From an uncultured Chloroflexota bacterium (lineage in GTDB: Bacteria > Chloroflexota > Dehalococcoidia > UBA3495): 16,583 nucleotides of DNA. Where the stretch lies: positions 1 through 16,583 of the forward strand of contig CAJWBT010000013.1 of the NCBI GenBank assembly GCA_913020235.1. The letters run 5' to 3'. Positions within the stretch are counted from its first letter, which is position 1, and every line of letters begins with the position of its first letter. The notes beneath the pieces were generated by a model. That model was not told where the DNA came from and did not search any database. It worked only from the letters and a program-made list of their open reading frames with translations. Shown here piece after piece: positions 1 through 6,314 of this stretch. Made by a program: the position numbers and the translations under genes.

Positions 1-9
1 TTTTCTGAC

Positions 10-107
10 TGGGACACATTTGCTCCTTTCTGGAAGTAATGTACCTTCATTCCAGAAGCTCACGCCACTTCCACTTTCTCGGGTTTTCTTACCCCCAATG
101 TGTCCCA
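10..107. repeat. Inverted-repeat-bounded element (MITE-like or IS end)
   Basis: A perfect 11-base inverted repeat bounds this stretch: TGGGACACATT at 10-20 and AATGTGTCCCA at 97-107. Inside it lies a second perfect inverted repeat, TTCTGGAA (28-35) and TTCCAGAA (50-57), which makes a hairpin. No ORF lies between the arms. Matched terminal repeats around about 100 non-coding bases suggest a miniature transposable element or the leftover end of an insertion sequence. The motif CTGAC occurs at 5-9 and 114-118, but the right copy is six bases away from the repeat edge, so it is not a clean target-site duplication. The window begins nine bases to the left, so a larger element cannot be excluded. 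Confidence 0.5.
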
Positions 108-162
108 TTATCGCTGACGGTCTACACTGGTCTGAATCTGATTCAACATTCGGGAGGATGTC

Positions 163-474
163 ATGCGGGTCATGCTCAAGGTTTCAATCCCGGTAGAGGC
201 GGGTAACGCGGCAATCCGAGACGGCAGCCTGGGAAAGAAGATCCAGTCGATCTTCGACGATGCGAAGCCCGAGGCGGCCTACTTCACGGCGGATGGCGGG
301 ACGAGGGGCGCTTTCGTCGTAGTAAACATTGACGATGCATCGCAGATGCCGGCATTGGCTGAGCCATGGTTCCTGGCGTTCAACGCGAATGTGGAGGTCC
401 TCCCCGCGATGATTCTCGAAGACCTGGAGAAGGGGGGACCCGGCATCGGGAACGCCGTCAAGAAGTACGGGTAG
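163..474 (+). CDS. Conserved small protein of unknown function
   Basis: This encodes 103 residues of unknown function. The start at 163 is supported by GGGAGG at 152-157, five bases upstream; a second in-frame ATG at 172 is possible. The protein has alternating strand-like and helix-like segments: MLKVSIPV at the N-terminus, a middle strand AFVVVNID, and an AEPWFLAFNANVEVLPAM stretch. This resembles small ferredoxin-like dimeric alpha/beta-barrel proteins; that fold guess is inference. There is no signal peptide, membrane segment or recognisable catalytic motif. The gene stands alone on the plus strand, converging on the purine cluster, just downstream of the inverted-repeat element. Codon use looks like that of its GC-rich neighbours, so it is probably a genuine chromosomal gene. 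Confidence 0.75.
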   Translation: MRVMLKVSIPVEAGNAAIRDGSLGKKIQSIFDDAKPEAAYFTADGGTRGAFVVVNIDDASQMPALAEPWFLAFNANVEVLPAMILEDLEKGGPGIGNAVKKYG

Positions 475-524
475 GTGCCCGGCATGGGGCAGCTGAAGAA
501 CGCTCACGCAATCGAATGGTGAGA

Positions 525-555
525 AACGGGGGCGGTTCGAGAACCTCCCCCCGTT
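525..555. terminator. Strong GC hairpin between convergent genes, possible bidirectional terminator
   Basis: The left arm 525-538 (AACGGGGGCGGTTC) pairs with the right arm 541-555 (GAACCTCCCCCCGTT) with a single bulge or mismatch. It lies 50 bases after the plus-strand stop (474) and 50 bases before the minus-strand purS stop (606), so it could end transcription from both sides. Neither strand shows a proper T-tract after the stem; the minus strand has only TCTC. It may therefore act as an RNA 3'-end stabiliser or Rho-dependent barrier rather than a classical intrinsic terminator. Confidence 0.45.
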
Positions 556-605
556 CGCGTGCGATATAGCTCAGGCCCGCGAGCGCCCCAAGGATTGGTT
601 CCGGC

Positions 606-881
606 TCAGGACATCTGCGATGCCGGGGCCGAGGGCACCTCCTCCAGGTCGAAGCGAAACTCCTCGATGACCGGGTTGGACAGCAGCTTTTGGCACATAT
701 CGGAAACCATCTCCTGGGCGTGGGCCCGGTCTGGGTCATCGACCCGGACCTCCAGGTACTTTCCCACCCGAAGGTCGCTCACCGTGGCGAACCCCAAGGC
801 CCTCAAGCTGCCCAATACTGTCTGACCCTGGGGGTCGTTAACCGCGGGCTTGAGCGTTACGTATATTCTGGCGAGATACAA
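606..881 (-). CDS. purS: Phosphoribosylformylglycinamidine synthase subunit PurS
   Basis: PurS is the small subunit of the three-part FGAM synthase (PurL-PurQ-PurS), which converts FGAR, ATP and glutamine to FGAM in de novo purine synthesis. PurS bridges the glutaminase and synthetase subunits. The 91-residue product has the family pattern: a first strand YLARIYVTLKP, then NDPQGQTVLGSLRALGF, then a VGKYLEVRV strand. The start is TTG at 881 with AGGG about eight bases upstream; no in-frame ATG gives the expected N-terminus. The DUF3105 gene ends only 15 bases upstream, so it is the last gene of the minus-strand purine operon. The C-terminal tail (about ten residues after FDLEEV) is slightly longer than usual. 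purQ and purL, which often follow purS, are not here. Confidence 0.93.
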   Translation of the reverse strand: MYLARIYVTLKPAVNDPQGQTVLGSLRALGFATVSDLRVGKYLEVRVDDPDRAHAQEMVSDMCQKLLSNPVIEEFRFDLEEVPSAPASQMS

Positions 882-896
882 TTCCCATTCCCTGGT

Positions 897-1544
897 CTAA
901 CAGGGACCGGTCTCCGGTCCCAGATTCCCCGAGTAGTCGAAGAAATCCCTGATGCGGTCGCGGTCGACGCCTTGCATAGTGTCGAGCACTCCCCAGGTGG
1001 CCAGGGCCACCTGCCCCTCCTCTATCTCGTCGTAGAACCGGGTTATGCCCCACAGATTGGCGAGGCCGATGTCGTCGACGACCACGGTGAGCCGGTCGAT
1101 CTCCTCCGGATCGGTCAGGTTGTAGCTTACTACGATGTTGCCATGCTCCAGGTTGTGGACTATCTGCTCGTCGGCAATCCCCTCTGGGTAGAACCCGCAT
1201 CTTGCCGGCACGGTCCAATGGTCGCCTGAGGTTGGCGGGGTAGTGTTGTACGAGACCGTCTCTCCGGTGGGCACGTGGTCGGTGGTGGGCATGATGGCCT
1301 GGCGCTCTCCAACACCGTCAACATACCCCCGGGCGCTGCCGGTATTCCCGCCCGATTGCCCGCCGAAAGGCAGGGCGCTCAGGCCGAAAGAGCCGATCAC
1401 CAAGACGGCGATGATGACAACAGCCGCCAGGTAGAGTTTGTTGGCTTTCTTTCTTCTGGGCCGGTAGATCGGCCGGCTCACGGAAGACCTAGCCCCCCTG
1501 GGCGAGCCCTGGCCCCGGCTCCGGCGGCGTTTTGATTCTGGCAA
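897..1544 (-). CDS. DUF3105 family membrane-anchored protein
   Basis: The 215-residue product has a very basic N-terminus (residues 1-36, many Arg/Lys), one hydrophobic segment at about 37-59, a Gly/Ser linker, and a C-terminal domain of about 130 residues with DUF3105 hallmarks: YNTTPPTSGDHW (99-110), a CGFYPEG segment (116-122) and VHNLEHG (129-135). It is most likely a single-pass protein with the domain outside the membrane; the basic N-terminus fits a cytoplasmic side. Function is unknown. The His/Glu-rich HNLEHG motif looks like a possible metal or active site, which is inference. The TTG start at 1544 is supported by GGAGGG six bases upstream, just after the purC stop. It sits between purC and purS with gaps of about 15 bases, so it is co-transcribed with purine genes. 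Confidence 0.8.
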   Translation of the reverse strand: MPESKRRRSRGQGSPRGARSSVSRPIYRPRRKKANKLYLAAVVIIAVLVIGSFGLSALPFGGQSGGNTGSARGYVDGVGERQAIMPTTDHVPTGETVSYNTTPPTSGDHWTVPARCGFYPEGIADEQIVHNLEHGNIVVSYNLTDPEEIDRLTVVVDDIGLANLWGITRFYDEIEEGQVALATWGVLDTMQGVDRDRIRDFFDYSGNLGPETGPC

Positions 1545-1550
1545 CTATGT

Positions 1551-1556
1551 CCCTCC
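1551..1556 (-). promoter_or_regulatory. Ribosome binding site fixing the TTG start of the DUF3105 gene
   Basis: On the minus strand this reads GGAGGG, six bases before TTG at 1544 and directly after the purC stop codon. It is the strongest evidence that the DUF3105 gene uses a TTG start. Confidence 0.7.
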
Positions 1557-1558
1557 GG

Positions 1559-2452
1559 TCAAAGACGCTCTCCGGTAATCCGGTAATGGGCATCCAGGTA
1601 GCGTTCCGAGGTTTTGGCCACTACGTCGTCGGGCAGCCGGGGCGCCGGAGGCTCCCGGTTCCAGCCCTGGGCCGTGAGCCAGTCGCGGACGAACTGCTTG
1701 TCGAAATTGGGCTGAGAGCGGCCCGGCTGGTAGCCTTCCATGTCCCAGAACCGGCTGGAGTCCGGGGTAAGCAGCTCGTCGATGAGGATCAGCCGGTCAT
1801 TGATCAGCCCGAACTCCATTTTGGTATCGGCCAAGAGTATGCCCCGTTCCAAGGCGTAGTCGCGGGCAAACAGGTAAACGGAGGTGCTAACCTGGGCAAG
1901 CTGTCGGGCCCGGTCGGCGCCCACCATCTCTACGACCTCCTCGTCGGTCATGTTCTCGTCGTGGCCCTCCTCGGCTTTGGTGGTGGGGGTGAACAGAGGT
2001 TCCGGGAAGGCCTGGCCCTCCAGGAGCCCGGCCGGCATCGGTTTCCCGGAGACGGTCCCCTGGCGCTGGTACTCCTCCCAGGCCGAGCCGGTGATGTAGC
2101 CGCGAACGATGCACTCGATGTCGATTCGTTGCGCCCGCATCACGACCATTGCCTGGCGGGCTACGTCCGGGGGCAGGGAATCCAGCGCGCCGCCGCCGAC
2201 CATGGCCGCAGCCTGGGGAGCGTCGGCCAAGGTGATGAGATGGTTGGGCACCAGGTAGCGGGTCTTGGCAAACCAGAAGGCGGACATCTGGTTCAGGACC
2301 AGGCCCTTATTGGGGATGCCATTGGGGAGGACGACATCGAAGGCGGAGATCCGGTCGGTGGCCACCATCAGCAGCAGATCGTCGCCAAGGAGGTGGGTAT
2401 CCCGTACCTTTCCCCGGTGGAGAAGATTGGGTAAGTCGGTCTCAATTAACAT
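1559..2452 (-). CDS. purC: Phosphoribosylaminoimidazole-succinocarboxamide synthase (SAICAR synthetase)
   Basis: PurC joins aspartate to CAIR with ATP to give SAICAR, the step between PurE and PurB. The 297-residue protein has the expected motifs in order: RGKVRD (13-18), ATDRISAFDV (31-40), RGYITGSAW (117-125), KAEEGHDENM (159-168), DTKMEFG (209-215) and DELLTPDSSRFW (225-236). The length fits the longer PurC type with a C-terminal extension rather than the roughly 240-residue type of many bacteria. The start is ATG at 2452 with an AGGA-like site about six bases upstream. It follows purB after a 111-base gap, the longest in this cluster, and is followed by the DUF3105 gene after 14 bases. 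Confidence 0.97.
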   Translation of the reverse strand: MLIETDLPNLLHRGKVRDTHLLGDDLLLMVATDRISAFDVVLPNGIPNKGLVLNQMSAFWFAKTRYLVPNHLITLADAPQAAAMVGGGALDSLPPDVARQAMVVMRAQRIDIECIVRGYITGSAWEEYQRQGTVSGKPMPAGLLEGQAFPEPLFTPTTKAEEGHDENMTDEEVVEMVGADRARQLAQVSTSVYLFARDYALERGILLADTKMEFGLINDRLILIDELLTPDSSRFWDMEGYQPGRSQPNFDKQFVRDWLTAQGWNREPPAPRLPDDVVAKTSERYLDAHYRITGERL

Positions 2453-2494
2453 GGCAAGTCCTGTTCAAGGAGTGGCGGTGACCTGTACGCTCAT

Positions 2495-2500
2495 ACTATA
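2495..2500 (-). promoter_or_regulatory. Weak -10-like box in the purB-purC gap
   Basis: The minus strand reads TATAGT here, 43 bases before the purC ATG, in the only sizeable gap of the purine cluster (2453-2563). No good -35 element stands 16-18 bases upstream, and there is no TG extension. A secondary promoter for purC-DUF3105-purS is possible but poorly supported. I see no terminator in the gap. Confidence 0.22.
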
Positions 2501-2563
2501 CGGTATCCCATGGGGATTGGGTAGGGCATCGGGGCGGATACGGGGACTGCCCCTGCTGGGCCG

Positions 2564-3874
2564 TCACGCGGGGCCTGTGGCCGGCAAAAAACCGATGCGT
2601 TGAAAGGTGTCGTCCACGTAGCGAGTGTAGTAGCGGTAGTCGAATATCTCGTCCAACTCCTCTGCCGAAAGTTGCGCCAACGCTTCCTCATCGGATTTGA
2701 TCAGCTCGCGGAAGTCCTCGTTCTGGTCCCAGCTCCGGGCGGTGTTCCGTTGCACGATCTTGTAGGAGTCTTCCCGGGCCAGCCCCTTGTCTACCAGGGC
2801 CAGCAGCACCCGCTGACTGAAAATGAGCCCCCGGCTGCTCTCCACGTTGGCCCACATCCGGTCGGGAAAGACCTGGAGGTCCCGGATGATGCGGCTAAAG
2901 ATGCTGAGGATGTAGTCCAGGGCCAGGCACGAGTCCGGCAAGATGATCCGCTCGGCGGAGGAATGGCTGATATCCCGTTCCCCCCAGAGGGCGACGTTCT
3001 CCAGCGCCGTGACGCTATTCCCGCGGATCAGCCGGGCCAGGCCGCAGATGCGCTCGGCCAGCTCGGGGTTGCGCTTGTGAGGCATGGAGGATGAGCCGGT
3101 CTGCCCCTGTCCGAAGGGCTCTTCCAGCTCGTGTATCTCGGTGCGCTGCATGGACCGGATCTCGGTGGCGAACTTCTCCAGCGAAGCGGCGATGAGGGCC
3201 AGCGTGAGCATGAAATGGGCGTAGCGGTCACGCTGGATCACCTGGTTGGACACCAGGGCTACCTGAAGGCCCAACCGCTGGCATACCCGATCCTCTATCG
3301 AGGGCGAGACGGTGGCATGAGTGCCCACCGCGCCGGAGATCTTGCCGACCCGGACGCTTTCCAGGGCCTCGACCAGCCGGGCTCGCTGGCGGCGAAGCTC
3401 CTCCCACCACAGCGCCAGCTTCAGCCCAAAGGTCATGGGCTCGGCGTGCACCCCGTGGGTGCGCCCCATCATGATGGTGTCCTTGTGTTTGATGGCCTGT
3501 CCCCGGAGGGACTGGAGTGCGTCGTCCAGGTCGCCGAGCAGAAGCTCTCCGGCCTCCACGAACTGAAGCCCCTGGGCCGTGTCCAGCATGTCGGAAGAAG
3601 TGAGTCCCAGGTGCAGCCAACGTCCTTCGGGACCTATGCCCTCGGTGATGGAGGTGAGAAAGGCCGTCACGTCGTGGCGGGTGGTCTCAAAGATCTCCAT
3701 CATGCGCTTGTGGTTGTACTCGGCCTGCCGCAGCCTAGCCATGTCCTCAGGGGGGATCACCCCTTCTTCGGCCCAGGCCTCGCACACTGCCAACTCCACC
3801 TGGAGCCACTTGCGATACTTGTTCTCGTCGGCCCATACCCGTTTCATGGCGGGCCGGGAATAGCGGTCTATCAC
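2564..3874 (-). CDS. purB: Adenylosuccinate lyase
   Basis: PurB cleaves SAICAR to AICAR plus fumarate, and later adenylosuccinate to AMP plus fumarate, so it serves both IMP and AMP synthesis. With a GTG start at 3874 the product is 436 residues, typical of the family, and begins (M)IDRYSRPAM as homologues do. This start overlaps the upstream stop by four bases (GTGA) and has GGAGAG about eight bases before it. An upstream ATG at 4033 would add 53 residues that shadow the previous gene and is rejected. Motifs: HLGLTSSD (88-95), GRTHG with the conserved His (137-141), and the fumarase/aspartase-superfamily signature SSSMPHKRNP (261-270) with the flexible-loop serines. It lies between the HAD phosphatase and purC. 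Confidence 0.96.
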   Translation of the reverse strand: MIDRYSRPAMKRVWADENKYRKWLQVELAVCEAWAEEGVIPPEDMARLRQAEYNHKRMMEIFETTRHDVTAFLTSITEGIGPEGRWLHLGLTSSDMLDTAQGLQFVEAGELLLGDLDDALQSLRGQAIKHKDTIMMGRTHGVHAEPMTFGLKLALWWEELRRQRARLVEALESVRVGKISGAVGTHATVSPSIEDRVCQRLGLQVALVSNQVIQRDRYAHFMLTLALIAASLEKFATEIRSMQRTEIHELEEPFGQGQTGSSSMPHKRNPELAERICGLARLIRGNSVTALENVALWGERDISHSSAERIILPDSCLALDYILSIFSRIIRDLQVFPDRMWANVESSRGLIFSQRVLLALVDKGLAREDSYKIVQRNTARSWDQNEDFRELIKSDEEALAQLSAEELDEIFDYRYYTRYVDDTFQRIGFLPATGPA

Positions 3875-4632
3875 GGCAGTAACTCTCCACGGTTGGGCGG
3901 GCTGCCGGCCGGCCCGTGGCCGGGAGATGGCGACGGAACGGGCCGGTGTCCGTTGCCGACGTACTCTTCCAGTGCCAGGAGGACGTCGGAAAAGTCGGTG
4001 AAAGGGCGGAAGGGAATCCCCTGGCGGACGCACTCTTCGGCCAGGGTACGGTGGGCGAAGAGCAGGTCGGTCCGGCCCGCCGCTTCAAAGTCGGATATAC
4101 CGTCGCCGACGTAGAAGACGTAATGCCCTCTCTGGCGGTACTGGTCCACCACCAGGCCCTTGGAGTTGCCGCGGGATTCCTGTCCCGGACGGGTGTAATG
4201 GTACTGGTAGGTGATGCCTTGCGGGGTGAAGCTGGTGATGACCGAATACACCGGTATTTGCGGGAAGCCTTCCCGGTCCAGCAGGGCCCGGATGTAGAAG
4301 TCCAATCCCTGGCTGACGATGGCCATCGGAATGCTGTGAGCCAAACAGTAATCCCAAAGGTCCTTGAAATAGGGCCGAAGGTTGGCTTGGGCCTTTACAT
4401 AATCTTGCAACGTGGCCTGGTCGGCCTGAATGTCGCGGAAGGTGATCTCCTGGTACTCCTTCAAGTTAATCTCGCCGGCCCGGAACCGGCGCCGCACGTC
4501 CGGCCAGCTGGGGTTGCCGAAACGCTTCAATAGCAACTCGGCCACGTTCTGCTCGGCAGCCGTGTCGTCGAAGTCGATGAGCACCGCCGGGAGCCGGTTA
4601 TCGCTCCCGGAGTTCTCGCCGGTAGTCCTCAT
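3871..4632 (-). CDS. HAD-superfamily phosphatase (MtnX/SerB-like)
   Basis: The 253-residue protein carries the HAD catalytic motifs: DFDDT (20-24; Asp20 the likely nucleophile, Asp22 the acid/base), SQG (107-109), Lys158 in NSKG, and GDGISD (176-181) for magnesium. The long helical stretch between motifs I and II suggests a C1 cap, as in phosphoserine phosphatase and MtnX-type enzymes. The substrate cannot be told from sequence; a phosphorylated small metabolite is expected. The tail after about residue 225 is Pro/Gly-rich and probably disordered. The ATG at 4632 overlaps the end of purE by 35 bases; a GTG at 4584, after the purE stop, would begin right at the first strand but lacks a well-placed ribosome site. 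The 3' end overlaps the purB start by four bases, so translation is probably coupled. Confidence 0.85.
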   Translation of the reverse strand: MRTTGENSGSDNRLPAVLIDFDDTAAEQNVAELLLKRFGNPSWPDVRRRFRAGEINLKEYQEITFRDIQADQATLQDYVKAQANLRPYFKDLWDYCLAHSIPMAIVSQGLDFYIRALLDREGFPQIPVYSVITSFTPQGITYQYHYTRPGQESRGNSKGLVVDQYRQRGHYVFYVGDGISDFEAAGRTDLLFAHRTLAEECVRQGIPFRPFTDFSDVLLALEEYVGNGHRPVPSPSPGHGPAGSPPNRGELLP

Positions 4633-5056
4633 ACGCTTGCCTTACATCATCATGTTGTAGACTCAAGATTTCCGCGGCGAAATAGGCGGCGTTCCGAGCG
4701 CCCCAGGACCCCACCGCCATGCAGGCGACGGGAATCCCCGGTGGCATCTGGGCCGTGGCCAGCAAGGCGTCCATGCCCTTCAGCTCGCTCGAGGCCAGGG
4801 GCACGCCGATGACCGGGAGGGTGGTCCATGATGCAAGCGCACCTCCCAGGGCCGCCGAACCGCCGGCCGCTGCGATTAGCACCTGGATGCCCCGGCCGCG
4901 GGCCTGCTCAGCGTAGTCCCGAACGCGCTCCGGCGTGCGGTGGGCCGACATGACGCGGACTTCGTAGTCGATATTCAATTGCTCCAGGGTGTTGACCGTC
5001 TCCTGAACCACCGGCTCGTCGGAGGCGCTCCCCATTACCACGCCGACTAAAGGCAC
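4598..5056 (-). CDS. purE: N5-CAIR mutase / AIR carboxylase, PurE
   Basis: PurE makes CAIR, either by rearranging N5-CAIR (class I, with PurK) or by carboxylating AIR directly (class II). The 152-residue product has GSASDEP (9-15), SAHRTP with the conserved His (37-42), and the late class-I-like block with QMPPGIPV (103-110). The usual class I GGAAHLPG loop reads GGSAALGG here (65-72), so the loop histidine is missing. Human class II PurE has a GRSNGLGP-type loop, so this sequence looks intermediate. No purK is in the window. GTG at 5056 is the start, supported by GGGAGG about nine bases upstream. It follows the acidic coiled-coil gene after 26 bases and overlaps the HAD gene by 35. Confidence 0.93.
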   Translation of the reverse strand: MPLVGVVMGSASDEPVVQETVNTLEQLNIDYEVRVMSAHRTPERVRDYAEQARGRGIQVLIAAAGGSAALGGALASWTTLPVIGVPLASSELKGMDALLATAQMPPGIPVACMAVGSWGARNAAYFAAEILSLQHDDVRQAYEDYRRELRER

Positions 5057-5082
5057 GACAATCTCCCTCCCGGGTTCAACCC

Positions 5083-5550
5083 CTATAGCTCCAGCTCGTC
5101 TCGAAATGCCTCAACCAACGCCTGCTCCAGGGCGTCCCGGTCGGGGCGGATATCCACACCGTTGACTTGAACGGAGGTCCCATCTTCGGTCGATATCACA
5201 TCGACCACTACCTCCCGCTCGCCCCGTTCTTCCCACAGCAGGATGGTGGTGATGGCGTCATCCTCTTCTCCATCTTCGTCCTCGATAGAGTCTGCGCCCT
5301 CTTCATCCTCCTCCGCGTCACCCTCGTCGGCATCCCAAGAGACCACGGTTTCCAGGTCTCCCTTGCCGTCCAACAGGGTGGCGTTCATCTCGGACAACAT
5401 CCGGTTTATCCCTAAAGAGCCGGCTAGATCGGACAGCTCCTTTCGCGCCTGTTTCAGCTCGGCTTCCTCCGTGGCGGACTGCTGCCGCCGCTCGGCTCTG
5501 ACCTCCGCCAGTTCGTCCCGGAGCTGCCTGAGGGTATCTTGCCACGCCAT
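5083..5550 (-). CDS. Acidic coiled-coil protein of unknown function, first gene of the purine operon
   Basis: I do not recognise this 155-residue protein. Residues 1-42 form a charged helix with heptad-like spacing (DTLRQLRDELAEVRAERR and ELKQARKEL), likely a coiled coil. Residues 72-99 are almost all Asp/Glu, and 100-155 look like a small alpha/beta domain with strands ITTILLW, REVVVDVIS and TSVQVNGVDI followed by a helix. There is no signal peptide or membrane segment, so it is cytoplasmic. The start is ATG at 5550 with GGGAGG six bases upstream. It is first in the minus-strand purine cluster, 26 bases before purE, with a -10-like box upstream at 5610-5615. The location suggests a purine-linked or general housekeeping role, but nothing in the sequence names it. 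Confidence 0.75.
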   Translation of the reverse strand: MAWQDTLRQLRDELAEVRAERRQQSATEEAELKQARKELSDLAGSLGINRMLSEMNATLLDGKGDLETVVSWDADEGDAEEDEEGADSIEDEDGEEDDAITTILLWEERGEREVVVDVISTEDGTSVQVNGVDIRPDRDALEQALVEAFRDELEL

Positions 5551-5574
5551 GAACTGCCTCCCAGCCGGACCGCG

Positions 5575-5589
5575 GGTAGCCGCGCTACC
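5575..5589. repeat. Small perfect hairpin in the leader of the purine operon
   Basis: GGTAGC (5575-5580) and GCTACC (5584-5589) pair perfectly around a CGC loop. It lies between the proposed promoter and the first start codon (5550) of the minus-strand operon, so it would fold in the 5' leader of the mRNA. There is no T-tract. The rest of the 5551-5717 gap shows nothing else clear, including no obvious terminator for the preceding guaA-purD unit. Confidence 0.3.
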
Positions 5590-5609
5590 GGGGAATACCG
5601 ATGAATCCT

Positions 5610-5615
5610 ATTTTA
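5610..5615 (-). promoter_or_regulatory. Candidate -10 box of the purine operon
   Basis: The minus strand reads TAAAAT (five of six bases match TATAAT), 60 bases before the ATG at 5550. This fits a promoter with a leader of about 50 bases for the cluster from the coiled-coil gene to purS. The -35 region (about ATGTCT with 17-base spacing) is poor, so the call rests mainly on the -10 match in an otherwise GC-rich stretch and on its position. Confidence 0.4.
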
Positions 5616-5717
5616 CAGCGCCGAGGCCCCAGAGACATCAGAGGATTTGGACCTGACCCGTTCCCCGAGTGGTCTCCGCCCGCCCGGCGGCAACTATTGA
5701 GCATGATACCAAAACCG

Positions 5718-6314
5718 TCAACCGGTGGGCCCACCGCCGGCTCTGGTTATCGCGTATGAAAACTCGTCCACCGCTCGGAAGTCGCCCAGGCCGAGCCGCC
5801 GGCGCACCATGGCGAGGGCCTCCAGCACGTCCAGGTAGCGCACTCCCAGGGGACCTTTCCTCATGCCTTCGGGGTACATTCCCAGCTTTCGCAGCGTCCT
5901 CTCGGCCCAAGAGTTCCACACGGCGAATAGCGAGGGGTCCCGGAGGCACAGGAGGTAGGACACGAACTCTTTCCCGGCGCCCGCCAGCTTGTAGGCTCCA
6001 CCTTCGGCGGCGCACTCGGTGAAGCGACCCTCCAGCATGACCGTATCGTAGAGCAGGAAATCCAGCGAGTCGCGGACTTCCTCGATGGCGTTGCCCTTGA
6101 ACTCGGTGCGCCGGTTGCCGCCCGACGCGGTGTACAGCGAAAGTGCCTGATCCATCGAAAGGGATGGCAACACTCCGTCGGCGAGCCACCCGGCAAACTC
6201 CTCCGACCTCGACCAACGCCGCCGACGATAGCTTAGCAGCAGCCCCCGGGCCTCGGCTTCGTGAAAGGTCCCCCGCAGCGCTAGCCACTCGGCGCTGTCT
6301 GGCCTGGAGTCCAC
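5718..6314 (-). CDS. Conserved hypothetical protein with a glycosylase-like helical motif
   Basis: I cannot name this 198-residue, mostly helical protein. The GTG start at 6314 overlaps the end of purD by 34 bases and has a GGGAAGGG-type site directly upstream, indicating translational coupling. The stretch 112-145 (GAGKEFVSYLLCLRDPSLFAVWNS, then ...RTLRKLG) resembles a motif seen in unrelated uncharacterised proteins and some restriction-type N-terminal domains, where a helix is followed by a pattern like 'L...PdrFpvwns...aLrkLG', somewhat like helix-hairpin-helix glycosylase folds. That likeness is from memory and not strong. It has a basic YRRRRW patch (29-34), no signal peptide and no membrane span. 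It is last in the guaA-purD unit. Confidence 0.65.
   Translation of the reverse strand: MDSRPDSAEWLALRGTFHEAEARGLLLSYRRRRWSRSEEFAGWLADGVLPSLSMDQALSLYTASGGNRRTEFKGNAIEEVRDSLDFLLYDTVMLEGRFTECAAEGGAYKLAGAGKEFVSYLLCLRDPSLFAVWNSWAERTLRKLGMYPEGMRKGPLGVRYLDVLEALAMVRRRLGLGDFRAVDEFSYAITRAGGGPTG

Noticed and set aside
134..144. Short palindrome GAATC-T-GATTC upstream of the 103-residue gene
   Set aside because: Five-base arms are too short to separate from chance, and no known operator matches.
690..1229. 179-codon plus-strand open frame across purS and the DUF3105 gene
   Set aside because: It spans the junction of two real minus-strand genes and has no start signal or family likeness.
1532..2434. 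300-codon open frame on the plus strand opposite purC
   Set aside because: It is a GC-rich shadow of purC, with low-complexity Gly/Val/His content and no family motifs; purC is certain.
3131..4114. 327-codon open frame on the plus strand opposite purB and the HAD gene
   Set aside because: It is antisense to two well-supported genes and crosses their boundary with no ribosome site or recognisable domain.
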